Assembly (NCBI GenBank): GCA_016234495.1 | Contig: JACRBI010000043.1 | Span: 62,001 to 126,000 of the forward strand | DNA length: 64,000 bases | DNA from: Chloroflexota bacterium | Lineage (GTDB): Bacteria; Chloroflexota; Anaerolineae; Anaerolineales; Villigracilaceae | Direction of reading: 5' to 3' | Part shown: piece after piece, positions 34,225-43,178 of the stretch | Layout of the letters: every line of letters starts with the position of its first letter | Position numbering within the stretch: position 1 is the stretch's first letter | Position numbers and translations under genes: made by a program | Notes under the pieces: model-generated | Database searches by the model: none | The model's input: the letters and a program-made list of their open reading frames with translations, nothing else | What the model was told of the DNA's origin: nothing

Positions 34225-35556
34225 CTACGCCGACAGTTTTTCCTGTATCGCCTGCTGGAATCTTTCTCGCACACCTTCAAATGGGATGCGCTGCATGATC
34301 GGGTCGAAGAAGCCCTCCACCACCAAGCGTTCCGCATCGGCCTGAGGAATGCCGCGGCTCTTGAGATAGAACAATGGCTCTTTTTCCAACTTGCCAACTG
34401 TCGCGCCATGTGTACAGCGGACGTCATCTGCAAGAATCTCCAGGCCGGGAATCGAATCAGCGCGGGCTTGATCGTCCAGCACAAGATTGCGGTTAGCCTG
34501 ATAGCCGTCTGTTTTTTGCGCACCCGGGGCAACATAGATCATCCCCTGCCACACGGAACGGCTTTTGCCTTTCAACGCGCCTTTGAACAACAAGTCGCTG
34601 GTGGTGTGCGGAGCGAGGTGATTCTGCTGGGTATCGTGGTCGAGGTGCTGGAGTCCGTCTGTGAAGTAGAAACCTGACATGCGTCCCTGCGCCCCTTCGC
34701 CAGCGAGATCGAGGTCTGAGAAATTTTTCGTCAGCCGCGAGCCAACTGCGCCGAAGATCCAATCGAGATTTCCGCCACGCTCAACACGGGCGCGTTCATG
34801 CGAGAAGTTCCAAACATGGCGTCCCCACGACTGCAATTCCACAAAGCGCAGGCTCGCATTTTGTCCAACGGAAATTTCAACAATGCCGGCGTGCATGGCA
34901 TGGCCGGTCTCATTTGGTGAAGCGGCTTCGTGGACGTAGGTCACGGATGCACCATCTTCCACATGGACAATCAAGTGGGAAAGGTGAGCGATGTCAGCGC
35001 CCGGTCCCCACAGCACGGAGTGAAGCGGAGTTTCCACCTGCACATTCTTTGGCACGTAGAGCAAAACGCCGTTGCCAGCCAAAGCAGATGCCAGCGCGGC
35101 AAATTTTCCGTCTTCGGGTTTGACAACTGCGCCAATCAATTTGTGGAGCAGTTCAGGGTGCTCACGCTCGGCGGTACGGATGTCAGTGAAGATTACGCCC
35201 TTCGAGACCAGAGCAGGATCGAGGTCCACGCGTGAGCCGCCAGGCATGAGGGTAATTTGTCCACCGTGCTGTTCACCCGTCAACGGCTGGAGCAGGTGGT
35301 CAGGCACGGCAGGCAAATCTTCGAATGCGCCTTCTTTCGGAATCTTAAAATCAGATGCGGGCAATAATCTTAAGTCGGTGCGGCGCCAGGCTTCATCGGT
35401 GGTGATGGGCATGGAAAATTTTGCAAACGCCTCCCAAGCCTTTACGCGGACATCGTTCAATACGCCGGCAGGAATGGAATCAGCGGTAAATAAAAATTCT
35501 TTTGTGGCTGAATCGCGCCGCGCGCGTGTGACTGTTACTTTTGGTTTCTCTTGCAT
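34225..35556 (-). CDS. sufD: Fe-S assembly scaffold subunit SufD
   Basis: The ATG at 35556 follows GGAAGAGACA; the longer frame is encoded by a repeat. The 443-aa protein has the SufBD right-handed beta helix, with HVEDGASVTYVHEA and TSDLLFKGALKGKSRSVWQGMIYV. The C-terminal CTHGATVGKLEKEPLFYLKSRGIPQADAERLVVEGFF matches SufD. With SufB and SufC it forms the scaffold complex on which clusters are built. Confidence 0.93.
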   Translation of the reverse strand: MQEKPKVTVTRARRDSATKEFLFTADSIPAGVLNDVRVKAWEAFAKFSMPITTDEAWRRTDLRLLPASDFKIPKEGAFEDLPAVPDHLLQPLTGEQHGGQITLMPGGSRVDLDPALVSKGVIFTDIRTAEREHPELLHKLIGAVVKPEDGKFAALASALAGNGVLLYVPKNVQVETPLHSVLWGPGADIAHLSHLIVHVEDGASVTYVHEAASPNETGHAMHAGIVEISVGQNASLRFVELQSWGRHVWNFSHERARVERGGNLDWIFGAVGSRLTKNFSDLDLAGEGAQGRMSGFYFTDGLQHLDHDTQQNHLAPHTTSDLLFKGALKGKSRSVWQGMIYVAPGAQKTDGYQANRNLVLDDQARADSIPGLEILADDVRCTHGATVGKLEKEPLFYLKSRGIPQADAERLVVEGFFDPIMQRIPFEGVRERFQQAIQEKLSA

Positions 35557-35564
35557 TGTCTCTT

Positions 35565-35622
35565 CCGTTTGAAAGTTTACAGGTTGAAAAGTTGGAACGT
35601 TCAAACCTGTGAACGTGATAAC
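35565..35622. repeat. Palindromic word repeat between sufB and sufD
   Basis: ACAGGTTGAA (35579-35588) pairs with TTCAAACCTGT (35600-35610), with further GTTTGAAAG and ATAACTTGC words at the edges. It accounts for the gap between the genes. Confidence 0.55.
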
Positions 35623-35625
35623 TTG

Positions 35626-37053
35626 CTAACCGATCGAGCCTTCCATTTGAAGTTGAATCAAGCGATTCATTTCGACGGCATATTCCATCGGCAGTTCCTT
35701 GACGAGCGGCTCGATGAAGCCAGAAACCACCATGCCCGTGGCTTCCTCTTCGGAAAGTCCGCGTGACATAAGATAGAAAAGCTGTTCCTCGCCGACCTTC
35801 GAGACCGATGCCTCGTGACCGATGGTGACATCATCTTCATCAATTTCAATGGACGGATAGGTGTCCGAGCGGGATTTCGGGTCGAGTAAAAGCGCATCGC
35901 AAACCACGTTGGATTTGACGCCCTTCGAGCCTTTGTACACTTTGACCAGTCCGCGATAGGAAGCGCGCCCGCCGTTTTTTGAAATGGATTTGGATGTGAT
36001 CTTGCTGGTGGTGTTCGGCGCGAAATGCACCATCTTCGAGCCCGCGTCTTGAATTTGACCTGCGCCAGCGAACGCCATCGAGAGCATTTCGCCGTGAGCG
36101 CCGGGTTCCATCAAATAGCAGGATGGATATTTCATTGTAAGTTTTGAGCCGAGGTTGGCATCCACCCATTCGTGCGTGCCGTTTGCAAATACTTTTGCGC
36201 GCTGGGTTACAAGGTTGAAGACGTTGGTTGACCAGTTTTGAATGGTCGAGTAACGCGAGCGAGCGCCCTGCTTGACCACGATCTCGATCACACCGGAATG
36301 GAAAGAGTTGGTTGTATATTGCGGCGCGGTGCAGCCTTCGACATAATGTACAGAAGCGCCTTCATCAACGATGATGAGCGTGCGCTCAAATTGACCGACA
36401 TTGGCGGTGTTCAACCGGAAATACGCCTGCAAGGGCAAATCTACTTTGACGCCTTTGGGGACGTACACGAACGAACCGCCTGACCAGACTGCGCTGTTCA
36501 ACGCGGCAAATTTATTATCTTCGATCGGGACAACAGTGCCAAAATACTCGCGGAACAGATCAGGGTATTGCTTGAGTCCATCTTCGATTGAAAGGAAGAT
36601 CACGCCCTGCTTTTCAAGATGCTCCAGAATGGAGTGATACACCATCTCTGATTCATATTGAGCGCCAACTCCCGCTAAAAATTTCTGCTCAGCTTCGGGA
36701 ATGCCTAATTTATTGAAGGTGTTCTTGATGTCATCGGGAACATTGTCCCAATTCTTTTCGCTTTTCTCGGTCGGCTTGACGTAATAAAAAATATTATCGA
36801 GGTCAAGGTCGTTTAGTTCCGGCCCCCAGTTCGGCATGGGTCGCGCCATGTAATGCTCGAAAGCCTTTAAGCGAAAATCAAGCATCCACTGCGGCTCACC
36901 CTTCATGCGCGAAATATTTTCAACAACCCCGCGGCTCAAGCCTCTTTCTGACTTGAAAACATAATTGTCATCGCGGTCGTGGAAACCGTATTTGTAATCG
37001 CCAATTTCATCGAGGATTTTTGCGTCCTCATTAAGTTTAGTATCTTCAGCCAT
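35626..37053 (-). CDS. sufB: Fe-S assembly scaffold subunit SufB
   Basis: A 475-aa scaffold protein. It shows YKYGFHDRD near the start, [48 protein letters not shown], and the C-terminal [34 protein letters not shown], all typical of SufB. Clusters form at the SufB-SufD interface. It follows sufC in the operon with a palindrome in the 75-bp gap. Confidence 0.97.
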   Translation of the reverse strand: MAEDTKLNEDAKILDEIGDYKYGFHDRDDNYVFKSERGLSRGVVENISRMKGEPQWMLDFRLKAFEHYMARPMPNWGPELNDLDLDNIFYYVKPTEKSEKNWDNVPDDIKNTFNKLGIPEAEQKFLAGVGAQYESEMVYHSILEHLEKQGVIFLSIEDGLKQYPDLFREYFGTVVPIEDNKFAALNSAVWSGGSFVYVPKGVKVDLPLQAYFRLNTANVGQFERTLIIVDEGASVHYVEGCTAPQYTTNSFHSGVIEIVVKQGARSRYSTIQNWSTNVFNLVTQRAKVFANGTHEWVDANLGSKLTMKYPSCYLMEPGAHGEMLSMAFAGAGQIQDAGSKMVHFAPNTTSKITSKSISKNGGRASYRGLVKVYKGSKGVKSNVVCDALLLDPKSRSDTYPSIEIDEDDVTIGHEASVSKVGEEQLFYLMSRGLSEEEATGMVVSGFIEPLVKELPMEYAVEMNRLIQLQMEGSIG

Positions 37054-37078
37054 TTATTTCACCATTTTTAAACAATAA

Positions 37079-37131
37079 GTACACCAAGGGCACGAAGGAA
37101 AGTCATTTAACCTTTGTTTACTTCGTGTTTA
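37079..37131. repeat. Imperfect palindrome, family C, at the sufC 3' end
   Basis: GTACACCAAGGGCACGAAGG is complementary with gaps to CCTTTGTTTACTTCGTGTTT. It overlaps the sufC stop codon and fills most of the gap to sufB. Confidence 0.6.
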
Positions 37132-37899
37132 AACAACCTCTTCGTACTTCTCGCGCACCCAATCATAGCCGTGTTCTTCGAGATGCAGCGCAAGGTCAGG
37201 TCCGCCCGATTCGACGATCCGCCCATCGAGCATGATGTGGACAAAATTCGGTTTGATGTAATTCAACAGACGCTGATAATGCGTGATGACCAGCACCCCA
37301 AGATCAGGTCCAGAAAGAGCATTGACTCCTTCGGAGACGATCCGCAGGGCGTCGATATCCAGCCCTGAATCTGTCTCATCCAAAATGGCAATCTCAGGCT
37401 TGAGAGCAGCCATCTGCAAAATTTCGGCGCGCTTCTTTTCGCCGCCGGAGAAGCCGTCATTCAGATAACGCCCGGCAAAAGCATGATCCATCTTGAGCGT
37501 ATCCATCTTTTCCTTGAGCATCTTGCGGAACTCGAGGATGGGCAGACCCTTATCTTCGGGGTTGACCGCGCGGCGGCGGGCATTTAATGCCGAACGCAGG
37601 AAGTTTGCCACGGTCACGCCCGGAATGGCGACGGGGTACTGAAACGCCAAAAATATGCCGGCGCGTGAGCGTTCGTCTGGTTCGAGTTCCAGGACATTTT
37701 GCCCCTTGAAAACGATCTCGCCTTCGGTTACTGTGTAATTCGGATGCCCCATGAGTGTGTAAGCCAGCGTGGACTTCCCCGTTCCGTTCGGCCCCATGAT
37801 GGCGTGGATTTCGCCCTGTTTAATGGTCAACGAGAGACCTTTGAGAATTTCCTTGTCTTCAATGCTAACGTGCAAGTTCTTTATTTCAAGCTGCGACAT
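37129..37899 (-). CDS. sufC: Fe-S assembly ATPase SufC
   Basis: A 256-aa ABC-type ATPase. Walker A is GPNGTGKST, the signature is [13 protein letters not shown], Walker B is [12 protein letters not shown] with the Asp of the D-loop, and the H-motif His lies in VITHYQR. It powers the SufBCD complex. First gene of the minus-strand suf operon; a consensus promoter lies about 55 bp upstream of the ATG. Confidence 0.97.
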   Translation of the reverse strand: MSQLEIKNLHVSIEDKEILKGLSLTIKQGEIHAIMGPNGTGKSTLAYTLMGHPNYTVTEGEIVFKGQNVLELEPDERSRAGIFLAFQYPVAIPGVTVANFLRSALNARRRAVNPEDKGLPILEFRKMLKEKMDTLKMDHAFAGRYLNDGFSGGEKKRAEILQMAALKPEIAILDETDSGLDIDALRIVSEGVNALSGPDLGVLVITHYQRLLNYIKPNFVHIMLDGRIVESGGPDLALHLEEHGYDWVREKYEEVV

Positions 37900-37954
37900 A
37901 CCTTGATTGCTCCTGGAATTTACCGTTTATGCGTTTTTTTATCTTTAGGTTGGC

Positions 37955-37983
37955 ATTATAGCAAGGAAGGGCTGAATTGTCAA
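37955..37983 (-). promoter_or_regulatory. Consensus promoter for sufC
   Basis: On the minus strand TTGACA (37978-37983), a 17-bp spacer and TATAAT (37955-37960) match the sigma-70-type consensus exactly. A leader of roughly 45-50 nt to the sufC ATG would follow. The -35 touches the operator-like sequence at 37983-38010. Confidence 0.85.
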
Positions 37984-38010
37984 ATATTTATGATATTTTT
38001 CTAGTATATT
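37983..38010. promoter_or_regulatory. Putative SufR operator, copy 1
   Basis: A 28-bp AT-rich sequence (begins AATATTTATGATATTT, ends CTAGTATATT) with imperfect dyad symmetry. It matches 27 of 28 positions with the copy at 41255-41282, in the same orientation. It abuts the sufC -35. The SufR-like regulator encoded nearby is the obvious candidate binder. Confidence 0.7.
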
Positions 38011-38121
38011 CAAGGTGGATGGCTTTTCCGCTCGCGTTTAACCCACTTTCGCAATGGCAATCTGCCGTAAATGCACTAAACTTGGGCTGGTTATAAGCCA
38101 AATTTTACAACAGGTGAACAA

Positions 38122-41100
38122 ATGAAATTGCCCCGCTTCCAAATTAAACTCCTTCACTGGCTTGCCATTATTTCGGTCTGGCTCACCGGCACAGCCCTGC
38201 TTGCCCGCTCATCGAGCAATGCCGCCGCCCAAACATCAAACATCGTCTTTGCGGTGATCGGCGATTTTGGCGACGCAGGGCAGCCGGAAGCGGACGTTGC
38301 CAGCCTCGTAAAAAGCTGGAATCCGAGTTTTATCATTACGGTCGGCGACAACAACTACCCAGACGGAGCCGCCAGCACAGTTGACCAAAACATCGGGCAG
38401 TATTATCACGATTATATTTTTAAATACAGCGGCAAGTTTGGAAGCGGCTCGGCAGTGAATCGGTTTTTCCCCGCGCTGGGCAACCATGACTGGGATCAAA
38501 ACAACGGCAGGCAGCAGGAACTCTACTTCACATTGCCCGGCAACGAAAGGTATTATGACTTTACACAGGGACCGCTGCACTTCTTCGTCCTCAACAGCAA
38601 TGCCACGGAGCCGGATGGGATCACCGTCGATTCAAAACAAGCCAAATGGCTGAAAAGCGGACTGGCAGCTTCCACGTCAAAATTCGATATTGTCGTTATG
38701 CACCACCCGCCTTATTCGTCAGGCAGGCACGGCTCCACCAAGGCGATACAATGGCCGTTCAAACTCTGGGGCGCAGAAGCAGTCCTCGCGGGGCATGACC
38801 ATCTTTATGAAAGGCTGCTTGTTGACGGGTTGCCTTATTTCGTGAACGGGATCGGCGGGGCAGAGAAATTATATTATTTTCAAAGCGCGCTGCCCGAAAG
38901 CAAAATCCGCTATAACCAGGATTACGGAGCCATGCGGGTTGAAGCCAGCAGCCAAAGCATGAAGTTTCAACTTTACACGCGGGCGGGAATTCTGATCGAC
39001 GAATACACGATCGGGACTACGCCGCCAGTTGTCTCGTCCATCCTGCGAGTCAACGCCAACCCGGCAAACTCTCCCAGCGTGGATTTTGCCGTCACATTTT
39101 CAGAAGCAGTTAGCGGCGTGGATGTGACCGACTTCAATCTCACTGCGACAAATCCAACAGGCGCATCAATCCTGACTGTGAGCGGGTACGGCAGCCGGTA
39201 CATTATCTCCGCTGCTACCGGCCCCGGCGACAACAGCCTGCGCCTCGACCTGGTGGACAATGACAGCATCACGAACAGCCTCGGCGTAAAACTGGGCGAT
39301 GCGGGAATTGGAAATGGCAATTATGCGAGCGGCGAAACTTACTCAATTGATAAAACGCCGCCATCTGTGATTTCGATCATACGCGCAAGCGCCAGCCCCA
39401 CCAACGCCGCGAGTTTGGATTTCGCTGTCACTTTTTCAGAATCAGTCTCAGGCGTGGATGTTTCCGACTTTAACCTCCTCAGCAATTCCGGGGCGTCCAT
39501 TAACGGAACCAGCGGCACGGGAAATATTTACACTGTCAGCGTAAATACTGCCATCAGCACCGACTCGCTGCGGCTTGATTTTGCTGACGACAATAGCGTG
39601 GCCGACCTTGCAGGAAATAAAATGGGCGGCGCGGGAAACTTTTCGAGCGGCGAAACCTACACAGTAGACAGAACTGCTCCCAGCGTGACATCCATCGTGC
39701 GCGCGAGTCCCAGCCCGACCACTGCCTCAAGTGTTGATTTTCTTGTCACATTCTCCGAGCCAGTATTGGGGCTGGATTCATTCGATTTTAAATTGACGGC
39801 GGAAAATTTAAGTGGAGCAAGCAAGGCTTCGATCGGCAGTGTGAACGGCGCCGGGAACGCTTTCACCGTCACCGTGAACACCGACCTGACCGACGACACA
39901 CTTCGGCTTGATTTGACTGACAATGACAGCGTCACTGATTTGTTGGGCAACGCCCTGGGCGGCTCTTTCAGCAGCGGCGAAATTTACCAAATGGATAAAT
40001 CTGCGCCGAGCGTGACCTCGATCATTCGTGCCAGCCCAAACCCATCCAGCTCAACGAGCGTGGATTTCATCGTCACGTTCTCTGAATCTGTTGCTGGCGT
40101 GGATGTTTCAGATTTCAATTTGAGCACATCGAATATCAGCGGCGCATCGATCAGCGGCGTGGACAGTTTCGATCCATTTTATGTTGTGTCTGTCAACACC
40201 GGAAATGGCGATGGCACACTGCGGCTCGACCTGATTGACGATGACAGCATTGTCCACGGGAACAGCCTCGGCGGCGCAGGCTTGGGAAACGGAAATTTTG
40301 TCAGCGGCGAAATCTATACGATCGACAAAACTCCGCCGGTCGTTACTTCGATCATTCGCGCGAGCGCAAACCCATCCAACTCTGTCAGCGTGGATTTCAT
40401 CGTCACTTTTTCAGAATCAGTTTCAGGCGTCGACTCGACCGATTTCAGTGTGACCGCTGAAAATATCAGCAGGGCATCCATCCTCGGCGTGAAAGGATTC
40501 GATCCGTTTTATATCGTCTCGGTCAATACAGGTATCGGCACAGGGACTCTCCGCCTTGACCTGGTGGATGATGACAGCATTGCGGATAAGGCAAATAACA
40601 AAATAGGCGGCAGCGATTCTGGCAATGGGGCTTTCACCGCTGGAGAAATTTTCAACATCGCGAAAAGCCCGGTCAATTTCCCGCCGCCTATCAATCGCGA
40701 ACCCCGTAAAAACCTGCTGACAAACAACTCCAATATTTCTTTTTCCTGGTCGCCAGTTCGAGGCGCGCTGGCATATGAACTGATGCTCGCGTCGGACGCA
40801 AATTTCAATAATTTGATTTTTAGCCGCGTGGTCGACGGGTCATCCTTCACCGCATCCGCGCCATTTGACGGGAAATTTTTCTGGCATGTCCGCGCTTACA
40901 ATTCAAGTTTCCAGGCGGGCAGGTTTAGCGCGACACAATCTTTCACTGTGGATACAACCCCGCCGGCAGCGCCGACCCTTGTCAGCCCAACCAACAACAG
41001 CATAACCAGCAGAAGACCAAATCTCAAATGGAATGCGGTCGGAGAGGCGGTAAACTACCAGGTCGAAGTTGACGATAACCCAAATTTCAACAGTCCCGAA

Positions 41101-41238
41101 TTTACTTCCATTAAGCGCGGCGTTTCTATTCGGACATCGTCACTCGCAAAAAAGGTTTATTTTTGGAGGGTACGCGCAAAAGATGCAGCTGGAAATTGGA
41201 GCGATTGGTCTGAAATTTTTACATTTATAGCGCGATAG
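38122..41238 (+). CDS. Secreted purple-acid-phosphatase-like metallophosphoesterase with Ig-like repeats
   Basis: The 1038-aa protein has a signal peptide (to about residue 36). A calcineurin-like phosphoesterase domain (about 40-295) has all metal motifs: GDFGD, GDNNYPDG, GNHDWD, MHHPPYS and GHDHLYER. Then come five tandem beta-sandwich repeats of about 105-110 residues, each opening with an I-R-A/V-x-x-x-P-x segment and VDFxVTFSExVxGxDxxDF. A C-terminal fibronectin-III-like pair follows from about residue 875 (SFSWSPVRGALAYEL, RPNLKWNAVGEAVNYQVEV). It acts outside the cell, probably on phosphate esters. AGGTGAACAA precedes the ATG. It splits the suf locus. Confidence 0.88.
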   Translation: MKLPRFQIKLLHWLAIISVWLTGTALLARSSSNAAAQTSNIVFAVIGDFGDAGQPEADVASLVKSWNPSFIITVGDNNYPDGAASTVDQNIGQYYHDYIFKYSGKFGSGSAVNRFFPALGNHDWDQNNGRQQELYFTLPGNERYYDFTQGPLHFFVLNSNATEPDGITVDSKQAKWLKSGLAASTSKFDIVVMHHPPYSSGRHGSTKAIQWPFKLWGAEAVLAGHDHLYERLLVDGLPYFVNGIGGAEKLYYFQSALPESKIRYNQDYGAMRVEASSQSMKFQLYTRAGILIDEYTIGTTPPVVSSILRVNANPANSPSVDFAVTFSEAVSGVDVTDFNLTATNPTGASILTVSGYGSRYIISAATGPGDNSLRLDLVDNDSITNSLGVKLGDAGIGNGNYASGETYSIDKTPPSVISIIRASASPTNAASLDFAVTFSESVSGVDVSDFNLLSNSGASINGTSGTGNIYTVSVNTAISTDSLRLDFADDNSVADLAGNKMGGAGNFSSGETYTVDRTAPSVTSIVRASPSPTTASSVDFLVTFSEPVLGLDSFDFKLTAENLSGASKASIGSVNGAGNAFTVTVNTDLTDDTLRLDLTDNDSVTDLLGNALGGSFSSGEIYQMDKSAPSVTSIIRASPNPSSSTSVDFIVTFSESVAGVDVSDFNLSTSNISGASISGVDSFDPFYVVSVNTGNGDGTLRLDLIDDDSIVHGNSLGGAGLGNGNFVSGEIYTIDKTPPVVTSIIRASANPSNSVSVDFIVTFSESVSGVDSTDFSVTAENISRASILGVKGFDPFYIVSVNTGIGTGTLRLDLVDDDSIADKANNKIGGSDSGNGAFTAGEIFNIAKSPVNFPPPINREPRKNLLTNNSNISFSWSPVRGALAYELMLASDANFNNLIFSRVVDGSSFTASAPFDGKFFWHVRAYNSSFQAGRFSATQSFTVDTTPPAAPTLVSPTNNSITSRRPNLKWNAVGEAVNYQVEVDDNPNFNSPEFTSIKRGVSIRTSSLAKKVYFWRVRAKDAAGNWSDWSEIFTFIAR

Positions 41239-41254
41239 CCCAAGTCCCACATTC

Positions 41255-41282
41255 AATATTTATGATATTTATCTAGTATATT
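41255..41282. promoter_or_regulatory. Putative SufR operator, copy 2
   Basis: The second 28-bp copy, differing from copy 1 by one base (ATCTAG for TTCTAG in the centre). It overlaps the sufR -35 by two bases, so binding would affect sufR transcription (autoregulation). Confidence 0.7.
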
Positions 41283-41309
41283 GACAATCCATATTGATTT
41301 GAGTATACT
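41281..41309 (+). promoter_or_regulatory. Consensus promoter for sufR, leaderless
   Basis: TTGACA (41281-41286), a 17-bp spacer and TATACT (41304-41309). The ATG at 41317 is 7 nt beyond the -10, where transcription would begin, and no ribosome-binding site fits. Confidence 0.82.
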
Positions 41310-41316
41310 CTTCGGC

Positions 41317-41943
41317 ATGAAATCAACGCGAGACAGGATTTTACAAACTTTATTGCACAAACCACGCTCCACCATCAATGTACTAGCTGAAGCTGTGGGC
41401 ATAAATCCCATTTCTGTGCGCCATCACTTGACGAACCTTCAAATGGAAGGTTTGGTTGAAGGTCAGGAGGAAAGGCACGGCGTGGGACGTCCACGCCTGG
41501 TTTATGTTCTGACCAACGAAGGTATGGAGCGCTTCCCGACACGGTACATGCAGTTGACGACACGGTTACTGTCACAGATGAAGGAAACCATGTCCGGGCC
41601 GGTTGTGGCGAATTTGTTCAACCAGATCGCCGAAGACCTTGCCAGTCATTACTCCAGTGATTTGCAGGGGTTGAGCATGGAGGAACGCCTTGATCTCGTT
41701 CAGGAAATGCTGGCGCAGGAGGGTTTTACTGTTGAATGGGAAAAAAAGGGTGGTCAATATGAAATACGCGAAATCTCCTGCCCATACTATCAAATCGGCG
41801 TGGCGCACCCTGAAGTCTGCACAGTTGACCAGACCCTGATCTCCAAGATGCTGGCGCTGCCTGCCAATAAAGTCCAATGCATCTTAAGCGGCGGCGCACA
41901 TTGTACCTACGTTGTCTCGCCTGTGGAAGTAAAAACCAATTAA
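41317..41943 (+). CDS. sufR: SufR-like Fe-S-sensing transcriptional regulator
   Basis: The start at 41317 is chosen because the TTG at 41281 lies in the promoter. The 208-aa protein has a winged helix at residues 1-65 (TINVLAEAVGINPISVRHHLTNL, RHGVGRPRLVYVLT wing) and four Cys in the C-terminal half (155, 168, 188, 196: C-x12-C-x19-C-x7-C), suited to bind a [4Fe-4S] cluster. SufR proteins repress suf genes when they carry a cluster. It is followed 17 bp later by sufT, and its operator-like copy is shared with sufC. Confidence 0.88.
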   Translation: MKSTRDRILQTLLHKPRSTINVLAEAVGINPISVRHHLTNLQMEGLVEGQEERHGVGRPRLVYVLTNEGMERFPTRYMQLTTRLLSQMKETMSGPVVANLFNQIAEDLASHYSSDLQGLSMEERLDLVQEMLAQEGFTVEWEKKGGQYEIREISCPYYQIGVAHPEVCTVDQTLISKMLALPANKVQCILSGGAHCTYVVSPVEVKTN

Positions 41944-41960
41944 CAAAAAGGAATCACAAA

Positions 41961-42308
41961 ATGAGTGACTCTGAAGTAAAAGAAATCCAGTGGACGATCC
42001 ACACAACTCATCCAGAACGCGTGCAGGAAGTGCGCGCAAAACTTTCCGAGGTGGTGGATCCTGAAATTGGAATGACCATCATTCAGCTGGGACTGATCCG
42101 TGATGTCGAAATCGAAAATGGGATCGGCAGAATCAAGATGATCCTCACCACGCCGTTCTGCCCTTACGGCCCCGCAATGATTGAGATGACAAAAGCAAAG
42201 GCTGTGGAAGGACTCAACATGCCGGTCAATATTGAAATGGGCATGGAGATGTGGGATTTTTCGATGATGGAAGATCCGTCTGCTTTGGATTGGGGAATGT
42301 ACGCGTAA
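41961..42308 (+). CDS. sufT: SufT-like Fe-S maturation factor (DUF59/MIP18 family)
   Basis: The ATG at 41961 follows AAAAGGAATC. The 115-aa product has the MIP18 core VRAKLSEVVDPEIGMTIIQLGLIRDVEI with the DPE motif and LTTPFCPYGPAM with the reactive Cys. SufT proteins help transfer Fe-S clusters to clients. Cotranscribed with sufR and closed by a terminator. Confidence 0.93.
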   Translation: MSDSEVKEIQWTIHTTHPERVQEVRAKLSEVVDPEIGMTIIQLGLIRDVEIENGIGRIKMILTTPFCPYGPAMIEMTKAKAVEGLNMPVNIEMGMEMWDFSMMEDPSALDWGMYA

Positions 42309-42345
42309 ATAGTCTTGTAGCCCCGTGCAGTCTAATAGTCAAAGC

Positions 42346-42382
42346 AAAAGACGCCTATCCAAATGGATGGCGTCTTTTTTTG
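42346..42382 (+). terminator. Terminator after sufT
   Basis: AAAAGACGCC pairs with GGCGTCTTTT, extended inside by ATCC/GGAT with one unpaired T, and followed by seven T. It may also serve the converging XRE gene. Confidence 0.88.
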
Positions 42383-42405
42383 TTTTCTGCTTTCTGCTTT
42401 CAGCG

Positions 42406-43017
42406 TTATTCCCCTTTTTTCCAGTGCATGGCGTGGGGCTGTTCACCTTCTGCAAAACCTGAGATGACGACCAATGCGCTTACAACATTCCCCGAGGAAT
42501 TCCTCCAGCGATGCTGAAGCTTTGATGCGAATAACAAACTATCGCCGGCGGAGAGGTTGAAAACCTGTTTTTCCACATGGTACTCGAGATGGCCGCGCAA
42601 ACAAAAAACGAACTCATGCCCTGTGTGAACGATACTGTGTGGACCGCTCGATGCGCCCGATTCCAGTGTCAGCATGAAAGGCTCAACCCGTCCGGAAAAC
42701 TGCTCCCCGCCCAGCGCCTCGAACACTCCGCGTGTAAATGACATGCGAACACGTTCGTCTGATTTTAGAAAAACGACCTGCTTCTTTTCAGTCTCCGGGC
42801 CGAAGAAGGCCGTGATCGAAACCCCCAAGGCATCTGCCAACTTATAAAGAGTGCTGACCGAAGGCGAAGTCTTTCCGCGTTCAATCATGCTGAGCGCATT
42901 AGCAGACAGCCCGCTTTTAGTGGCAAGCGTCCGCATGGATATTCCGCGCGCCTCGCGTAATTGACGCAAACTCGAAGCAACATCGACTGACATCGCCTCT
43001 CTCTGAAACGATTCCAT
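42406..43017 (-). CDS. XRE-family regulator with cupin sensor domain
   Basis: The 203-aa protein has a helix-turn-helix at residues 15-70 (LRQLREARGISMRTLATKSGLSANALSMIERGKTSPSVSTLYKLADAL) and a C-terminal cupin (about 115-195: HTGHEFVFCLRGHLEYHV, LSAGDSLLFASKLQHRW). This PuuR/SutR-like architecture senses small ligands. GGAGGCTAT precedes the ATG. It is divergent from the ArsR gene, and the shared region contains repeated CAAGT half-sites. Confidence 0.88.
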   Translation of the reverse strand: MESFQREAMSVDVASSLRQLREARGISMRTLATKSGLSANALSMIERGKTSPSVSTLYKLADALGVSITAFFGPETEKKQVVFLKSDERVRMSFTRGVFEALGGEQFSGRVEPFMLTLESGASSGPHSIVHTGHEFVFCLRGHLEYHVEKQVFNLSAGDSLLFASKLQHRWRNSSGNVVSALVVISGFAEGEQPHAMHWKKGE

Positions 43018-43042
43018 ATAGCCTCCATGATATTTCTACTAA

Positions 43043-43098
43043 ACTTGCCTGAATTATAACTCAAGTATATGTGACATTAAACGCAAGTAAACATGACA
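43043..43098. promoter_or_regulatory. CAAGT half-sites around a TATAAT box
   Basis: ACTTG (43043-43047), CAAGT (43062-43066) and CAAGT (43084-43088) surround the minus-strand TATAAT (43053-43058). The last two are part of a longer direct repeat, CAAGTATATGTGACA and CAAGTAAACATGACA, 22 bp apart. The position suits autoregulation of the XRE gene; no binding is shown. Confidence 0.45.
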
Positions 43099-43145
43099 CA
43101 TCCCACTATTGTGCAAACCGTCACAAGGGTATCATGGGAATGCAA

Positions 43146-43165
43146 ATATGCGTTCATGCGAATAT
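43146..43165. promoter_or_regulatory. Possible ArsR-type operator
   Basis: ATAT-N12-ATAT with further partial symmetry (ATATGCG and CGAATAT), lying 13 bp before the ArsR start. ArsR-family operators often have this form. Confidence 0.35.
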
Positions 43166-43178
43166 AGGTAAGGACAAC

